From Diphasiastrum complanatum (lineage: Eukaryota > Streptophyta > Lycopodiopsida > Lycopodiales > Lycopodiaceae), in assembly GCA_029204225.1 (NCBI GenBank), contig CM055109.1, positions 21,696,317 through 21,760,316 on the forward strand: a DNA stretch of 64,000 nucleotides, written 5' to 3'. The notes under the pieces are model-generated. The model saw only the letters and a program-made list of their open reading frames with translations, was not told the DNA's origin and did no database searches. The stretch's first letter is position 1. Every line of letters starts with the position of its first letter. Position numbers and translations under genes: made by a program. Shown here one piece after another: positions 21,663 to 35,430 of the stretch.

Positions 21663-21938
21663 CGGATTTTACCAAGTCTCTTGGCGCAATCACTACAAAG
21701 AATTCTTAGTGATGAATTACAAAGCGGACTAGCGTCAACAGAGCAACTTGAAGGCTATTCAACACAAGATCCAAGGAAAAGTGTAGTCACGCAGCCTTCA
21801 ATGGGGAAATGAAATGACCAAGGGAAGACTAAAGTTGATGATTGCCCCTCAACGAGTAAGATTCAACCAAAGTCTGATTGTTCCACAATTCAACAGACCC
21901 CCAAATCAACGCCAATTCGGAGTATATCCATTCTTCAA

Positions 21939-22274
21939 ATGCCAAATCCAGGGAATCCAAGCCCAAATAGGCCTCCAGTACAGCAAGCACCAGTGCCTAC
22001 AATGACAAAGCCTTGTCCTAAATCTTTGATATTGACTGCTAAGAAAAGTCGTCAGGTTATGGCATACCACGAATACCTAGACAGACAAGAGAGTCAAGCA
22101 AGCATGTCATATCCACATTATGATTTGAGGGAGTCCATGACATTGGGACCAGTTGCGCCAATCTATGAGGATCCAGTTTTATCTTGGGATACTTTGATCG
22201 AATGCCTCAACTACCCAATTGTTGATGAACAAGGTTATCCGGAATGCCCACCAGACCCTTATGGGTATTATTGA
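21939..22274 (+). CDS. Pro-rich hypothetical ORF inside the small element
   Basis: A 111-residue frame, rich in Pro at its start (GNPSPNRPPVQQAPVP) and ending YPECPPDPYGYY before a TGA. No domain is recognised. It lies 3' of the zinc-knuckle frame inside the direct repeats and may be the same protein after frameshifts. The true start is unknown. Confidence 0.35.
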   Translation: MPNPGNPSPNRPPVQQAPVPTMTKPCPKSLILTAKKSRQVMAYHEYLDRQESQASMSYPHYDLRESMTLGPVAPIYEDPVLSWDTLIECLNYPIVDEQGYPECPPDPYGYY

Positions 22275-22870
22275 AAATCTGGCAAGTCCAAGTTCTTGTT
22301 GATCGCCATCATCTAATAAAGCCTCAGTTTTTACGTAAGCGAATTCTATCCACGCTTTTCTTGAAGCACCATGTCCCAACAATAAAAGAACCGACAACAG
22401 CGCCCTTCACGACAATTGCAGCCTAGTGCCGAGGGACCGGCACTACTTTGGGCCGTGGACCCTGTTGTGAGTATTTCATGTATACAAATAAATAAGTGGG
22501 TCCCACCACTTAAAATACTGTTGGCCAAGCCTTGCCTAGTGGGCCCCGCCACAGTTCAGTAGAATAATAAGTGCAAGGCACTGACATCCTGTGTGTATAA
22601 GCCCAACCACCAATGCGCACAAGTAGCAAGTTGTAATTCCTAGGAATAAGAGACTAGGGGCTTAAAACTCTAAAATGCCATTAGAGGCCCTAAGTCAAGT
22701 TGCAAACAAAAAAGCTAAAAGGGCCCAACTTAAAACTCACATGAATCATGTGAGTGCCCTTATGCTTTCTTAGCACCAATAGATTTAAGTTGTATTTATT
22801 TTAAAGGCCATTTCCTTTGTATTATATCATCTTCCATTCTCTTCTTAAAAAAACTCTCTTGGTTTCTCCA

Positions 22871-22982
<112 letters not shown>

Positions 22983-23164
22983 GGGATAGAATAGCTTTGG
23001 GTAGGCGCTCGAGCCCCCAAAGCCTTTCTCAACCTAGGCGTTCTCTCTCTCCCTCTCTCCGCTCTCTTTTTCCTCTCTCTCCTCTCCCTCTCTCTTCTTG
23101 CTATGTAGGTGAAGGTGAGGTTGCCGCTCCCAGCGACGGACCCCTATGCTACATCGACGACACA

Positions 23165-26100
23165 ACAAGGAGAAGAGAGAAATTGGTGACCTAAACCCAA
23201 TATGTCAACAGGAGAATCCCTACCTTATTATATAGAGAGTAGAGTCCTGTGTATGAAACCATGCAACCGCCATGCAGGTCAACTATAAATAGATCACATC
23301 TCTTCATGCAGTCCTCCTACCTATATCTGTCACACAGACATGCAATACTCCATATGTCTCAATTAGAGTGTTTGGGTACTCTCAAGGTTATTCACAAACT
23401 GACCTTAACATGGAATTAAATCATGGCGTGACCAACAATCGCGAATACCGAAGGGCCAGTCTACCATATTAGGACTATTCCAGGTCTTTAACCGAATATG
23501 GCCATAACATTCTTCCCTCTTTAAACTGCTTCTATCCTTAGAAGCTCCCCAAGACAGGAAAGAATTACAGGAACAGTTCCTTTAACTTTCAATATTAACT
23601 GAGAAAATCGTTATCCTTAGTCTGACTCTCACATCAAGAAAGTACTCAGAGATAAACCAATTTCCAATCGTTAATCTCTGTTCTAGAATACAAACTCTGG
23701 TTTGAAAAGTACACTAAGAGATACATTTTCTCAACTGGGTTACACTCAACACAAGTTAGTAACATCACCTTCATGTAAAACACTTACATGAACTATCTGA
23801 ATGAAATATTACCTAACTTAGAAGATTAAAGTTAAAGAAATAATAATAATAATAATTACAGTCTAAAATCATCCACAAACTCTGACAAACAATTCATATA
23901 AAACTTTCAAGTACAACTATCCTTAGAATCTAATTCTAGGATATGATAATTCATTCAACTAGAATCTCTAGGAGAATTATCAAGATATAGAATGATTAAA
24001 AATCAACTCTGAGTATCCCAGATACTCTTTTGAGTTAAATGCTTCTGTTTCTAGCACCAAATACAAGAAAATAACATTCATTCATCTTAATAGACTTGTC
24101 TGTCTCCTATGATAACTGGAGATCCAATCAAAAGAAAAAATGTACTCAAGCCTCTACAGACCATAAACTGTAGCAAAATAACATCCACTAGATAATTTAA
24201 ATTCTCTACAATAAAATACTTATCTTGTGAGAATGTCCGTGAGATCCACAAGTTCTCAATTAAAATATTGGAGTAGAGAGATTCAAAATACTGATCTGAA
24301 TTCTTACTCAAATTATAGATCAAGAATTAATCATCACTTAAGAATCATCACAATTGCGAATAATCCTCTGACAATAATTAAATATCTATTTATGATCCGT
24401 CAATCATAAATATTTAGATTCGTATGATTCGTCAATCATAATTTTCTAGAATCCAAAATCATACTTAATCATTAACAAGATACTGGAGTATATGTCCAAC
24501 ATAACTCAAGAAAAGTATAGTTCATTCCAAAATCTTTCCACTAAGAAAATACTAGATTTAGGAATATTCTTCAAACATGATTCTTTAACTGAAGTGCAAG
24601 ATCCAAGGTCTACAAACCACTGGTAATTAAAGACTGAACGCATACCAAAATGACAATCATCTTCAACTACAAAAACTTTAGATTACAATCTAGAATCAAA
24701 TCTAGATACCCAAAGTCCCACTGAATATCAATTCAGATATTATTCTTAGATTCATTATGATTTGTTATCCAATTGAGCGCTCTGGGATATAATCATTAAT
24801 GAGTTGAGTTTATTCCTTAACTAAGGGATACTCTATCCCAAGAATACTGTATATCCGATGCACATAATTTAACTGATGAACCTAATGATTCACTAATTAT
24901 GCGTCTTACAAGCAATATAAATTAAAACCATCAGTTTCTGGTGAATCCACATCACACTGATCGTTTTACCAATTGACTTCATCCTGGAGTAATCAACTAC
25001 TCAAGTTAATTGCCAATGATTCAGAAATCTCAAATGTCTAGGTGAAGAATTCAATTATACTAGTATGATACCACATTTAGATCCTTACCCAAATCATTTA
25101 TAAGTTAATCCATAAAATCTCTATACAAAGATTTGTTAACTCTACAAGTATCTGTCAAAACAATACTTGATCATATGTCTATGTTTACCGACTAGGTTAA
25201 GTGCACCAAATAACTCTAGTAACCAGGAATACACAGTAGATTCATACAAGATTAATCGTGCACATATGTGAATAATCTCACTAACCCAGTACATAAACAC
25301 ATTTTTATCTGGCAGATTCCCACATATCTCACTGAGATCTTGTAATTCAACTACAAAAGATTTTCTATTTCTCATGAGTAAATAACATATCCGAAAAATC
25401 TCTGAGACGAAGAACATTCACTCTCAACAGTTTTCCAATCTCACTTACCTCTAATTACATAATTTCTCCCACTAAATCAACCCCTCTCTGATCCTAGTAC
25501 TTAAACTAAGATCAAGTTGACCCAATATAGAACTCTCAGAATTAAATTCTGATCAAACTTACTTCTATTCCAATCAAAATGGAATTAGTAATCTTTGACC
25601 TTTTACTACACTACTTATAGATAATGATTCAAATTTCAAACATGTTCTAGATCCAGATTGTCCACAATCCCTAGAGAATTCCTCTTTTTCGAAAAGTTTC
25701 AATTAGGTATCTTACTCAGAATCTATCCGAAATTACTTTCAGACCAAATCTCATTTCTATACCACAATTGGTTCTCTTCCAAAACTATGCAACCTACAGA
25801 TTTTCAAATAGAATTTTAATCCACCACTTCACCCCTCCTTCTAAAGAAATTATAAATTTCAATAAAAGTTAACGAAAGATGATATATGAAAATATCTGAA
25901 TCCAAAAAAAGTTAGTAATAAGTGCATTCCAATAAAGGATTCACTCTATTACAAACATGTTTTTTCCTTCAAATATTTTCAACCCGAGTGACAGTACAAT
26001 CATTCCATTGAAACCTAATTTATGTGAAGAGCATTAACTCTAGGGACAAGCTTCTATCAATTAATAGATCCAATGTAATCCATGTATCGAATTCTACTTC

Positions 26101-28930
26101 TAGCATCACATTTGACATCCAAATTGTGGATACCACAATGGTTACAAAGATATAGATTATGAATTCAACTACATGAATTCTATCCAAGAAATCAATAATC
26201 GGTATTAAGCAATTATTTACTGGGATTACCAAAATCCTAACTACGAAATACATTTTCCGATCACACTTACTACCACTGATGTCTACTCTTCTTCCCTCTT
26301 TAGAATTTTCAGTTCCCTGAAAATTTATTTAAACTAAAGTACTAAGAAGACGTAACGACATTAGTAAATGTTTAAAATCAATTACTATAGGAAAAAAGTC
26401 TGAAACAATTTCATTTATATCCTATACTTGGGCTGAATAATTGATATACCAAAAATCATCTACTAGTATGAAACACTACTAGTCTGATCTTTTGAATATA
26501 ATTTACCATAGGATTTAACTTGAAATGAAATCAGTTTTTTTTATTGATTCCTATTATTACAATTTTCCAATAAAATGGATTGTTCTCCCTTTTCACTTAT
26601 TAGCTTAAGAATTACTTCGTTAAAGTTATCTGTAATTAATGGGAAATAAGATTTGGATTCGGGTAATTTCTACACTGTATTCACTCCAAATAATATTGTT
26701 GAATAAAGAATTACCTCCAAATACTATGAATTTTTCACCATTAATTATTTAACAAGTATCTTAAAAGCTTTGGTTTGTTCAATTTTAATGACCAAAATCA
26801 TCAAAACCACAATAACCAACTGATGGATGTTCCACCAATTTGAAAAGGAGAAAACCAAAAAACACAATTTAACTCCATTTACTGGGAGTACCAATACTTT
26901 AGAGTTAAATGGTTTAAATAACATTGTACCAAAGATCTAATTTCTAAACTGGGTACATGCCTGTGAACCATATTATTCTTCACTTTTTCGTCAAGATCGG
27001 CTTAAGAAGATTCATTCCAAAAATCGATTATTACAGCTTGACCAAAGATCCAATGGATTACTAGGTTTTCTTGAATTGACAACTGAACACCAAGAAACCA
27101 AATTTCTGTAACCATGTGCTAGTAACTTAAATTTATCGGGTTGATTTTAAGGAATTAAAAGAATTCCCCTCTAAACCAACTTAAAGTTACTCCATCTTTA
27201 AAACCTTGAAATGTCTTGAACATCCGGCACGTAACAAGCATAGTCATGCAATTCCCAAAATTGCCAAATTTGAAACCCTTGCATGAGAGTCAAAATCGCA
27301 GGTCACTTCCCTTCAAAAAGGCCAAACCAACATGCCTAAAAGTATCTACTTCCAAGGCCATGCAAAACTTGATCCCCAAACCCTAATAGGTTGAAGGGAA
27401 ACCCGAACCCAAACAGCCGCCACCATCTCCTATGGAGAAGATGCTTCCTCATCGCATCAGAGAGGGAGAGACAAAATAGGATCAGGATTGACCTCTTACA
27501 CAACAAGGCATCGCGCAGAAAAATAGGCTTCACAACTTTTGCAATCTTCTCAGCTGTCATAGGAAATCCAAGACTCTGATAGATTGTTGCACCACAGATC
27601 GTTTCAAAGAAACGATTGCAGCCAATTGTGCTCCTGCCTCGACCATCTCTCAGCCCTTCTAACAAAAAGATTCAGCTGACGCTCCCAGAAAACGAGATTA
27701 GCATGCAAGATGTCGATCTGCTGGGATTTCCATTCCCAGATGCATCTTCTCTTATAGTTTTCAAAGCAAAAGAGCGTGCTTACACAAACCCGTGAAGTAA
27801 TTATTGCGGAGAAGGGTGAGCCACAAATTAACACAAACTAATCATATTCAGGCCAAGCGACTGTAGGACAGGCTAACTGTCCATCGCTCAGAAATCAAAG
27901 AAATTTTGCCTACAATTCTTCCAATCTATGTTCCTAAGCATGCAAATTCACCGGAGGATCTATTTAGGTACACCATCTAATCCTCAATCTGCAGCCACCG
28001 GAATCCTAACCAATATTGTCTATAGTCCATAGAAGCTGAAAAAAAAATTTATTAACAATTTTACTATGAACTTAAAGAAGATGTCAGAATTTGGAACATT
28101 ATGGATTAACACATGTATCCAAGCAAAATCCAACCTTGAACCAAGCAACAGAATCTCACATAACAGATCGTTCTACATCATTTGAAAGTTTCCTCCAAAA
28201 ACTGGAAATTACTAGTGAATTCACACAAATTCTCAACACGCTTTGAATCAAAATTAACCTTGTAGAAGAGCACTCTACCATAATTTCAAAAAGTATGCTA
28301 CTTATCCAAAATTTGTGAATCCAACTCCATAATTCCCTTGAGAAAAAACAGCACTCCAACTGGGATGTAAATCCAAGTGCTTCAACTTCCAAATCGATGT
28401 AGACTTGTCTCCATCCTATCCAAGACCTCATCTTAGCCGGGGTCTGATACCAATGTAAAGACCATAAAGGATTGCCCCTAAGATGAGGATAGGAGAACAC
28501 AATAAGAGAGACCATGGAGCCAAACCGCCCAACCAATCCTAGATCAAACCTGGATCTAGCCCCCAAGCCATGCCATGTGAAGCAAGAGGAGAAGAGAGAA
28601 ACTGGTGACCTAAACCCAATATGTCGACATGAGAATCCCTACCTCATTATATAGAGACTAGAGTCTTGTGCATGAAACCATGCAACCCCCATGCAAGTCA
28701 ACTATAAATAGATCACATCTCTTCATGCAGTCCTCCTGCCTATATTTGTCACACAAACATGCAATACTCCATATGTCTCAATTAGAGTGTCTCGGTCCTC
28801 TCAAGGTTATTAGTCACAAACTGGCCTTCACATGGAATTAAATCATGGCATGACTAACAATCTCGAATACCGGAGGGCCGATCTACCAAATTAGGATATT
28901 CCACGTCCTTAACTGAATATGGCCATAACA
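23165..28930 (-). mobile_element. Non-coding LTR retrotransposon (LARD-like), left LTR truncated
   Basis: The right LTR (5' LTR of the minus-strand element) spans 28454-28930, beginning TGTAAAGACC and ending GGCCATAACA. It is preceded on the plus strand by GGTCTGATACCA, the reverse complement of an initiator-Met primer site TGGTATCAGACC. The left LTR ends at 23509 with the same GGCCATAACA, followed by TTCTTCCCTCTTT, which on the minus strand is the polypurine tract. Its outer part before about 23165 is missing. The internal 4.9 kb has no gag, protease, RT or integrase signature on either strand, so it resembles a large retrotransposon derivative mobilised in trans, or a completely decayed element. 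Confidence 0.7.
28454..28930 (-). repeat. LTR (5') of the LARD-like element with adjacent primer binding site
   Basis: 477 bp with TGT...ACA termini. The primer site lies immediately outside at 28441-28452. Partial copies occur at 5325-5656 and 23165-23509. Confidence 0.75.
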
Positions 28931-29735
28931 GATGCCATTGTTGTAAACTATGTTCTTCAGCTCGTTATCTGGTTCCTTGTTCTAAATGTTTGATCTCTTG
29001 GATCTGATAGTTCTAAAGCTATATCAGCGTTCTGATAGGAGCAAGAAACTCTGATACCACTGCTGAGAAACAAAAATAGAAAGCATGTAGAGTTCAAGCA
29101 CGAAGCACAAAACAATTCATGTTAGCTTTCTTCAATGAATCTCTGTAACTCTAATGCCATTGTTGTGAATGAATAAGTACCTAGATGGAATTCAATTCTG
29201 TCTGCCGGGTATTGCCTTGCTAGATCAGATCTACAATCCTCCAAAGACACTGCTGACCTACGTTTTAATTCGTTTAAGCATTGGACAAAGATGAAGCAGT
29301 GTGCAAAATAAAGAATAAACAGCTGAACATGTATAGACAACAATTAGAAATCCAAGCATTTGAGATCATTCAAGATAAAACTACATGTGCATTTAAGCTA
29401 CTGTATTATCAATGATCCTTTTGTAAGAGCGCTGTTGTGACAAACCCACACAACGCATCAACGCAAGAGAAGCTATGTCTCTCACGAGTAATGTCAGATC
29501 ATCTTGCTTACTAGTAGACTTCTTGGGCGGCGGCTCAGCAACACTATGCTTAGCTCAGGTTGACACTCAACCAATTGACAATCCAACCAATTCTCTCATC
29601 TTCGATCTACTTATATGGCGAGAAAAAGGGTTTATTCTAATCTCTGATTACAAGAACAGCTGATTAAGCACATTCAACGACATTCAAATTGCCTTCAGCA
29701 TCATCCGTGGAGGAGGACGTCCTCCTGGTACTTTC
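28931..29735 (-). mobile_element. 5' LTR and leader of the minus-strand Copia element
   Basis: The LTR starts about 29062 (GCTGAGAAACA) and ends about 29735. It matches 9148-9495, with some 300 bp here (about 29280-29600) absent from the other copy. The plus-strand CTCTGATACCA at about 29050-29060 is the reverse complement of primer site TGGTATCAGAG, which fixes this as the 5' LTR of a minus-strand element. The leader to its left is cut at 28930 by the LARD-like LTR, so the LARD-like element inserted into it. Confidence 0.65.
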
Positions 29736-30416
29736 TTGATTTCAAATAACTCCTCCTGAATTGTATAATGCACCTGACGTCCGATAAGTTTGTTGCTCTC
29801 AAACGCTATCGACCGATCATTTTGTAAAAGAACTGCTCCTATTGTTGAATCACTTGCGTCAGTTCGTACAATGTAAGGTAAATATGGATTCGCGATCATA
29901 AAATCGGAGCTGAAGCAACCATCTGTTTGAGTTTCTCAAAACATTCATTCAGTACTTCATTCCATTCAATAAGTGAACTAGGTTGACCTCTTTTTTTTTC
30001 TTATTAACTCTGCCTTTAGTCTTATTATTAAAAGACGCTGCTACCTTTCCATAATCTTCAATTGACTTACGAAAGAAAACTGTAAAGTAAAAAAAATATT
30101 TAACTTCTCTAACCGTCATCAGTATTAGCCGCTTAAGCATTGTCTTGACCTTGCTCTCATCTATCTTCCACCCATTTGAGGTGATCTTATGACCGAGATA
30201 CACTAACTCATGTTTAAAGAACTCACACTTAGATTTCTTAGCATATAATTTCTCTCTCCTAAGAATTCTCAAGACAATCTTAAGATGATTCAGATGCTCC
30301 TTAAGTGTTCTACCATAGATGAGAATATCATCTAAGAATACAACTACACATTGACCCAAATATGGACAAAAAAAATCATTCATCATCTATTGAAATGTAG
30401 CAGGTGCATTCGTCAA
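29736..30416 (-). pseudogene. Gypsy pol fragment: RT palm and start of RNase H
   Basis: Minus-strand reading gives NAPATFQ-stop-MMNDFF, VVVFLDDILIYGRTLKEHL with the catalytic FLDD, and HELVYLGHKITSNGW (30416-30090). RNase H follows with VRTDASDSTIGAVLLQ and HYTIQEELFEIK (29899-29735). The internal TAG after TFQ fits CAG-to-TAG. At 30416 the frame is cut by Copia sequence inside RT, and at 29735 it is cut by a Copia LTR inside RNase H. Confidence 0.85.
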
Positions 30417-31166
30417 GATACATTCACAATATGTTGATCAGATATAATATGATGAATTGCAAGTTAGCTCACTCACCAATGAATCCAATACTCAAATTGT
30501 CGAAGGAACAATGTCCTCAGATAGTCGAACAGAAGGGCCAGACCATACATAGCTTTTGCAGTCAGTTTATGACCAATCCTGGCATTACACATTGGAAAGC
30601 TCTTATCAGAGTTATGAGATACATTCGAGCTACTATGGACTTATGCATTTGTTATGGAGCAGTCGACAACGACAAACTCAATATTCTTAGTGGTTATTTA
30701 GGTGCAAGTTGGGCAGGAGATGCAAACACTCATAAATCCACATATGGATTTACATTCTTCCTCAACAATTGTCCTAATTCATGGAACAGTCGCAAGAAAA
30801 CTTTGATAGCTTTATCTTCTACTGTCAGAGTATATCGTAGTCTATCAAACTACAAGGAAGCGATATGGCTCATAAACTTACTTTCAGATGTTTGTCTGAA
30901 ACAATATGCTCCGACAACTTTATTTTGTGATAATCAAAGTGCTATTGCTTTGTCTACCAACCCTAAATTTCATTCTAGGAGTAAGCACATTGAGATTAAG
31001 TATCACTATGTCAGAAGAAAATTTCTCAACAAAGAGGTAAACTTGTAGTACTGTTGAACGTAAAACATGACAGATAATGTTTTTACTAAGACACTAATCT
31101 TGGATGCACAATGTGCAGAACTAAGTTTGAAGGTGAAGGCATTCATGGATCCATATTAAGGGGGAG
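30404..31166 (+). pseudogene. Copia RT/RNase H 3' fragment nested in Gypsy
   Basis: Plus-strand blocks match Copia RNase H: ITHWKALIRVMRYIRATMDL, SGYLGASWAGDANTHKST, FCDNQSAIALSTNPKFHSRS, KHIEIKYHYVR, then a DNVFTKT-like remnant at 31070-31090. The STEAEY position reads SSTVRVYRS, so the catalytic Glu is lost. A polypurine tract AAGGGGGAG precedes TGTTGTATTATTC at 31167, the start of the 3' LTR. Confidence 0.85.
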
Positions 31167-32020
31167 TGTTGTATTATTCTACTATCGAGAGTGATTAAGC
31201 CAACAATCGATCTTCAATCTACATCCATTCATTCATTCAGTTTTGCACTTTTATTTGTGTTTCTACACAGTTTGCAGAAATACTCAAAAATTGCTCGGCA
31301 GGTGGGTCCGACATATCGGACGACTTTGATGAACTATTGGAGAAGTCGAAGATATCGAAGAAAGATAGTTAATGTTTGTGCCTGATATGAAGCTAAAGAC
31401 TTGCCCTAACCGTCTTGCAAGTAAATTTCCGGGAAGGCCTAACTTTATGGATGACAACGCATTATGGCTAACTGCCAATTGCAACCTATGACCTAATTAG
31501 TTGTCTTAATTGGATAAGCTTAAATTGCTTTAGTATAAATAGCTGATCATTAGAGAAGAAAGAGAGTGAGAAAATTAGAGAAGGACTCATAGAGTTCTAT
31601 TAGTATTCTGATTTGAGTATTGCTATTTAGCGCTTACTACTTACTAGCAGCATTGCATTAGACAGAGTTACCAGTTATTCAGAGATAGTCTAGAGTACGC
31701 GGTTGCATCCGCTATTGCTTTGTGCTCTTATCACATGAATTTGTACATGCTACTTACTGAATCAGTCCATCTTCTTATTGCATTCAGTATCATGTTAGAA
31801 TGTATGCTTCTTTGTGGTTATCAGTAACAAATTGTTTCGTCTGATCTATTGAATACTTCAACACTACTATTCTATACATCACTTCCACTCTATAATTGCT
31901 TGGTCTCAAAATTACTTTAGTAATAATGATTTTAAAATTTGTTGCTAAAAGATCAAATGTGACGATTGTCATGATAGCTTTGTTAGGCGTAGTCATACAC
32001 CGGAAGAAGGATCATTTAGT
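31167..32020 (+). repeat. 3' LTR (approximate) of the nested Copia fragment
   Basis: The sequence begins TGTTGTATTATTC directly after a polypurine tract. It includes a TATA-like AGTATAAATAG near 31540. Gypsy-homologous minus-strand coding resumes near 32030-32090, so the LTR and any flanking filler end before that. The exact 3' end was not determined. Confidence 0.45.
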
Positions 32021-32029
32021 TGTGCTCAA

Positions 32030-33480
32030 TACTTTGTCCATAGACTTTGACTTCTCAACTCTTTCCCTTCTCCTTCTTCTTCCAACAACCATCTTAAAAT
32101 AATTTTCAATTTGATTAGTAATCTCTGTCTCTTCTTTTTGAGAAAATAGATATGGTTGTCTAGACACAGGTTGACTACCTGAAATTAACTCAATCATGTG
32201 GTCTACCGACCTAGACGATGGTATTCCATGAGGTAATTCAATTGGAAAAACATCTTTAAATTTAGTTACGATCTTATTCTTGTCTATTTGCCCCTGATAT
32301 AAGTCCACAGAGTTAAGAATTTTTGACAATTCACAACTACTTAGATGCATTTAAGAGACAAACAAAGAATAAGCATCATATCGTGAATAAAAAATCTCCA
32401 TTACATTAGAAAATGAAATCATTCCAGATGGATTTACATATTTGTCTCCAGACAGAGTAACTACTTCATTACCCTCCTGAAAAGAGAGCACATGCTTCTC
32501 AAAATCTATATCATGAGATTTATTAAATAACCATTCAGACCCTAGGATTATATCCATATGTGCTAAATCTAAAACATGAAAATCTACTAACTCTCTATAA
32601 TCTTGAATCTAAACTGGGAGCTTTAGAATTTTGACATCCCAAGTCTCCAACTTAGCACCTAAAGATAGATATACCTTATATGTATGATCACTGGCTTCAG
32701 TTTTTAGGCCGAGTTTCTAACACCTCAATGACTTGAGCTGCGGGTTTCTTTCGCTCTGGGCAAATCGTCAAAATATTTGATGAGTTTCTTATCATGAACT
32801 CGTTTCTTTCTCTTCTTCTGGTTGGATCTAGAAGGATTAGCCCGAAATTGCTTCTTGGATGCCACCACCGTGGAATCATAAGCTTTTGCGACTCGAACGA
32901 CGTCATCAAAAGTCTGAAGCACGTTTTGCTTACATTCATTTTGATAATCAGTTGGCAAACCTATCATAAACTACCAGAGTGCCAGTTTCGCATCGAATGA
33001 CGGAACTTTATTTCATAAATCCATAAATTCTTGCAAGTAAGAGTCTAAGCTCTGAGTACTCATTTTTCAACTAGCAAATCTTTGGTAAAAGTATGAATCG
33101 TCTACAACCACAAACGACTTTGAATACTTCCATGAATTCTTCCCATGTTGGGTTGCAGATCATGCAAGCACGACGAAGCTTTTACTCGGAAGAACAGAAC
33201 CACGCTCTCGATATTTTCTCTTCTAGAATTGTGTGTAAAGTGAAATACCTGGTCCACTTGGTTAACCATTCAGTCGTCTACCACCTCTGGCTTTTTCTCT
33301 TTTTTGTCGCCCGAAAAAGGTTCTGGCTAAAGCCCAAATTCGGCGAAGAGAGAGTTTTAACTTGATTCAACAGTACCTCCATTTGGTGATCCCTTGAATT
33401 GTTTTGATTGTTCATTTTATTAAGCACTTTACTTAATTGCTGGCAAATCTGTAAGTAGGTAGGCAAGGTAACGTACCCTC
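32030..33480 (-). pseudogene. Gypsy gag and protease region, with start of RT
   Basis: From right to left on the minus strand there is a gag-like region with gaps (33466-32697, including a basic segment RRRERNEF). A retropepsin-like segment MDIILGSEWLFNKSHDIDF (32557-32350) corresponds to the common DxILGMDWL motif. The RT lead-in FKDVFPIELPHGIPSSRSVD, MIELISGSQPVSRQPY and ETEITNQIENYF (32350-32090) is then truncated where the nested Copia sequence begins. With 30416-29736 and 9147-7500 it forms a complete Gypsy gene order on one strand. Confidence 0.75.
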
Positions 33481-33489
33481 AAGACTTGC

Positions 33490-34250
33490 ATTATCATCTG
33501 CCATATTGATTACCTGAAATGAAAAAATTGGCTTAATTAGTCGACAGATCCAAAATCTTCAACTAAAAGTGAAAAGTACTCATAACTGGCTGATACACTT
33601 TCAGCAAGGTCTTTCACTTTATTAAGCAATTCCATTTAATCAATATCAGTCTGATTTAGAACAATGGCAAAGTTTTAAGGATCACTCAAAATTTTTACGA
33701 ACCTGGGATTTTCGAAATCCATCTGATATGGACCAAACTGTGAAAATGAATTAAAACATCGATCTATCAGTTTCACAGGAGCCATCCCATTTCCAACTCA
33801 TTTTGAAACATCTTGCATGCATCAGACTCGACATGCATCAATTTTACTAAAAAATCAAATATCTTTTTCGTAAATAGTAATTGGGAAATCATCTTTTTGA
33901 CTAGACTTTTCAAACATAACATTCATGCATGAAATTACTCTGATCAACCTACTGTATCACCCCGTACCATGCATCCAACCATGCATACAAGTTCATCCAA
34001 ACATTGTCAACACTAGAAAAGCACTGTACTGGTTCACACATATGCATGTAATCAGAACATTACGTAAATTTTTCAAATTTAGTCTAAAAATTGCCAAACT
34101 TCCGATGGCCATAACTTTTTCTATAGGACTTCGATTTGGTCGCTGTAAAGCATAATATAGAGGGAGAGAGGTTTACAAGACACCTTCCATGTCGCCCTGC
34201 CACCTAGGCTTCACACGTGCATGCTATAAATGACTGAAAATCCAGTAGGA
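33490..34250. other. Possible Gypsy 5' leader and LTR, diverged
   Basis: TGTATCACCCCG at about 33952 has a Gypsy-type LTR start. It is preceded by CTCTGATCAACCTAC, which looks like a decayed primer binding site (reverse complement of TTGATCAGAG). No good match to the LTR at 7095-7489 was traced by eye, so the assignment is tentative. Confidence 0.35.
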
Positions 34251-34469
34251 GGGCGCACTTTTTCAAAGGGTGTTCATAAAAAATCCATATCCAGTCCAAT
34301 AAGCATTCAACCGGAGATAATATGATGACTCATTATGTGCTTGAACTTGACAGCAGACATGAGGGCCAAAAGAGATGGGTTATTGTTTCATGGAGATAAA
34401 ATATTTGTGCCAAGGGGTGCAGATTTGACAAATGTCATGATGTGCCTAGTAGTGCAAGGCATCTAGGCT

Positions 34470-35000
34470 TTCATGAAACCTTTGTGTTGGTTTCAAAAGT
34501 ATTTTTGGCTAGGCATGAAAAAGAGGTGCAAGATTATTACGCTAAGTGTCTTACTTGTTAGGCTAACAAGGTTGAGGCAAGGCATTTGGGTTGTGGAACC
34601 CATTTTAGATTCTAGCTAGGAAGTGAGAGAGTATTTTAGTTCCCATTGACAAAGATGAAACATGATGACTTCGAGTGGTCGTGGATCATCTCACAAAGAT
34701 GAGACATTTCATTCCTACAAAGACCACGATCAAGGCTTCAAAATTGGCAAATGTCATTGTGTAAATTCTTTTTGATTATATGGCTTGCTACATGTGATCT
34801 TGATTGATCATGATCCAAAGCTCATGGGTAACTTTTGGAGTGCAGTCTTCAAGTTGTTAAAGACAAGGCTGGCCATGACTAGTGGGGACATTTGGTGGTT
34901 AGAGGGTTCAAATAACATTTGGGTGAACACATTGACCTCTTGCTCCAAATATTACTTGTAGGCGACAATGAGAGCTCTAAGGCAACCAAGGTAATAAACT
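34470..35000 (+). pseudogene. Gypsy integrase fragment
   Basis: Plus-strand pieces read EVQDYYAKCLTC, NKVEARHLG (zinc-finger side of integrase) and, after frameshifts, ILIDHDPKLMGNFWSAVFKLL. The last piece resembles the usual ISDRDxxFxSxFWxxLFxxLG segment with the second catalytic Asp. It is on the opposite strand to the adjacent Gypsy and therefore from a different insertion. Confidence 0.65.
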
Positions 35001-35430
35001 TTGCAAATGCATGGAAGCCCTCTCATGATATTTTTGCATAATCTTGTTACCTCTAGTTTTAGTTTTGAATATGTAGTTTGTGCGCGAAGAATGATTTCTA
35101 GAGATCTTTCCTCCAAGTAAAACAAATGTAACTAACACTATGGTGAGGTTGTCAGGTTGACATAAATGAAAGTCATTTGAAGTTTGTGGAATGGTCATTG
35201 GAAAAGAGTTTCTCAACTGTAAAGGATAATGAGGCATATCTCCAATTAACATTGCAAATTTTTATATGAGCCACACTTTTTTGACTTAGAAAGGTCATGT
35301 TTTTGTGAATATTCATAATTTGCCTTTATTTTCCTGATGAGCTGATTTTTAATAAGATGTTGAAAAGGAAAACAAAGTGCATGCATAAGTCAATGGGAGC
35401 CCGCACAATCACTTGCAGGAATATTAGACA

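Noticed and set aside
27336-28566. Minus-strand frames of 109-136 codons inside the LARD-like element
   Set aside because: No domain similarity is recognised, overlapping frames occur on both strands, and they lie next to the LTR where leader sequence is expected.
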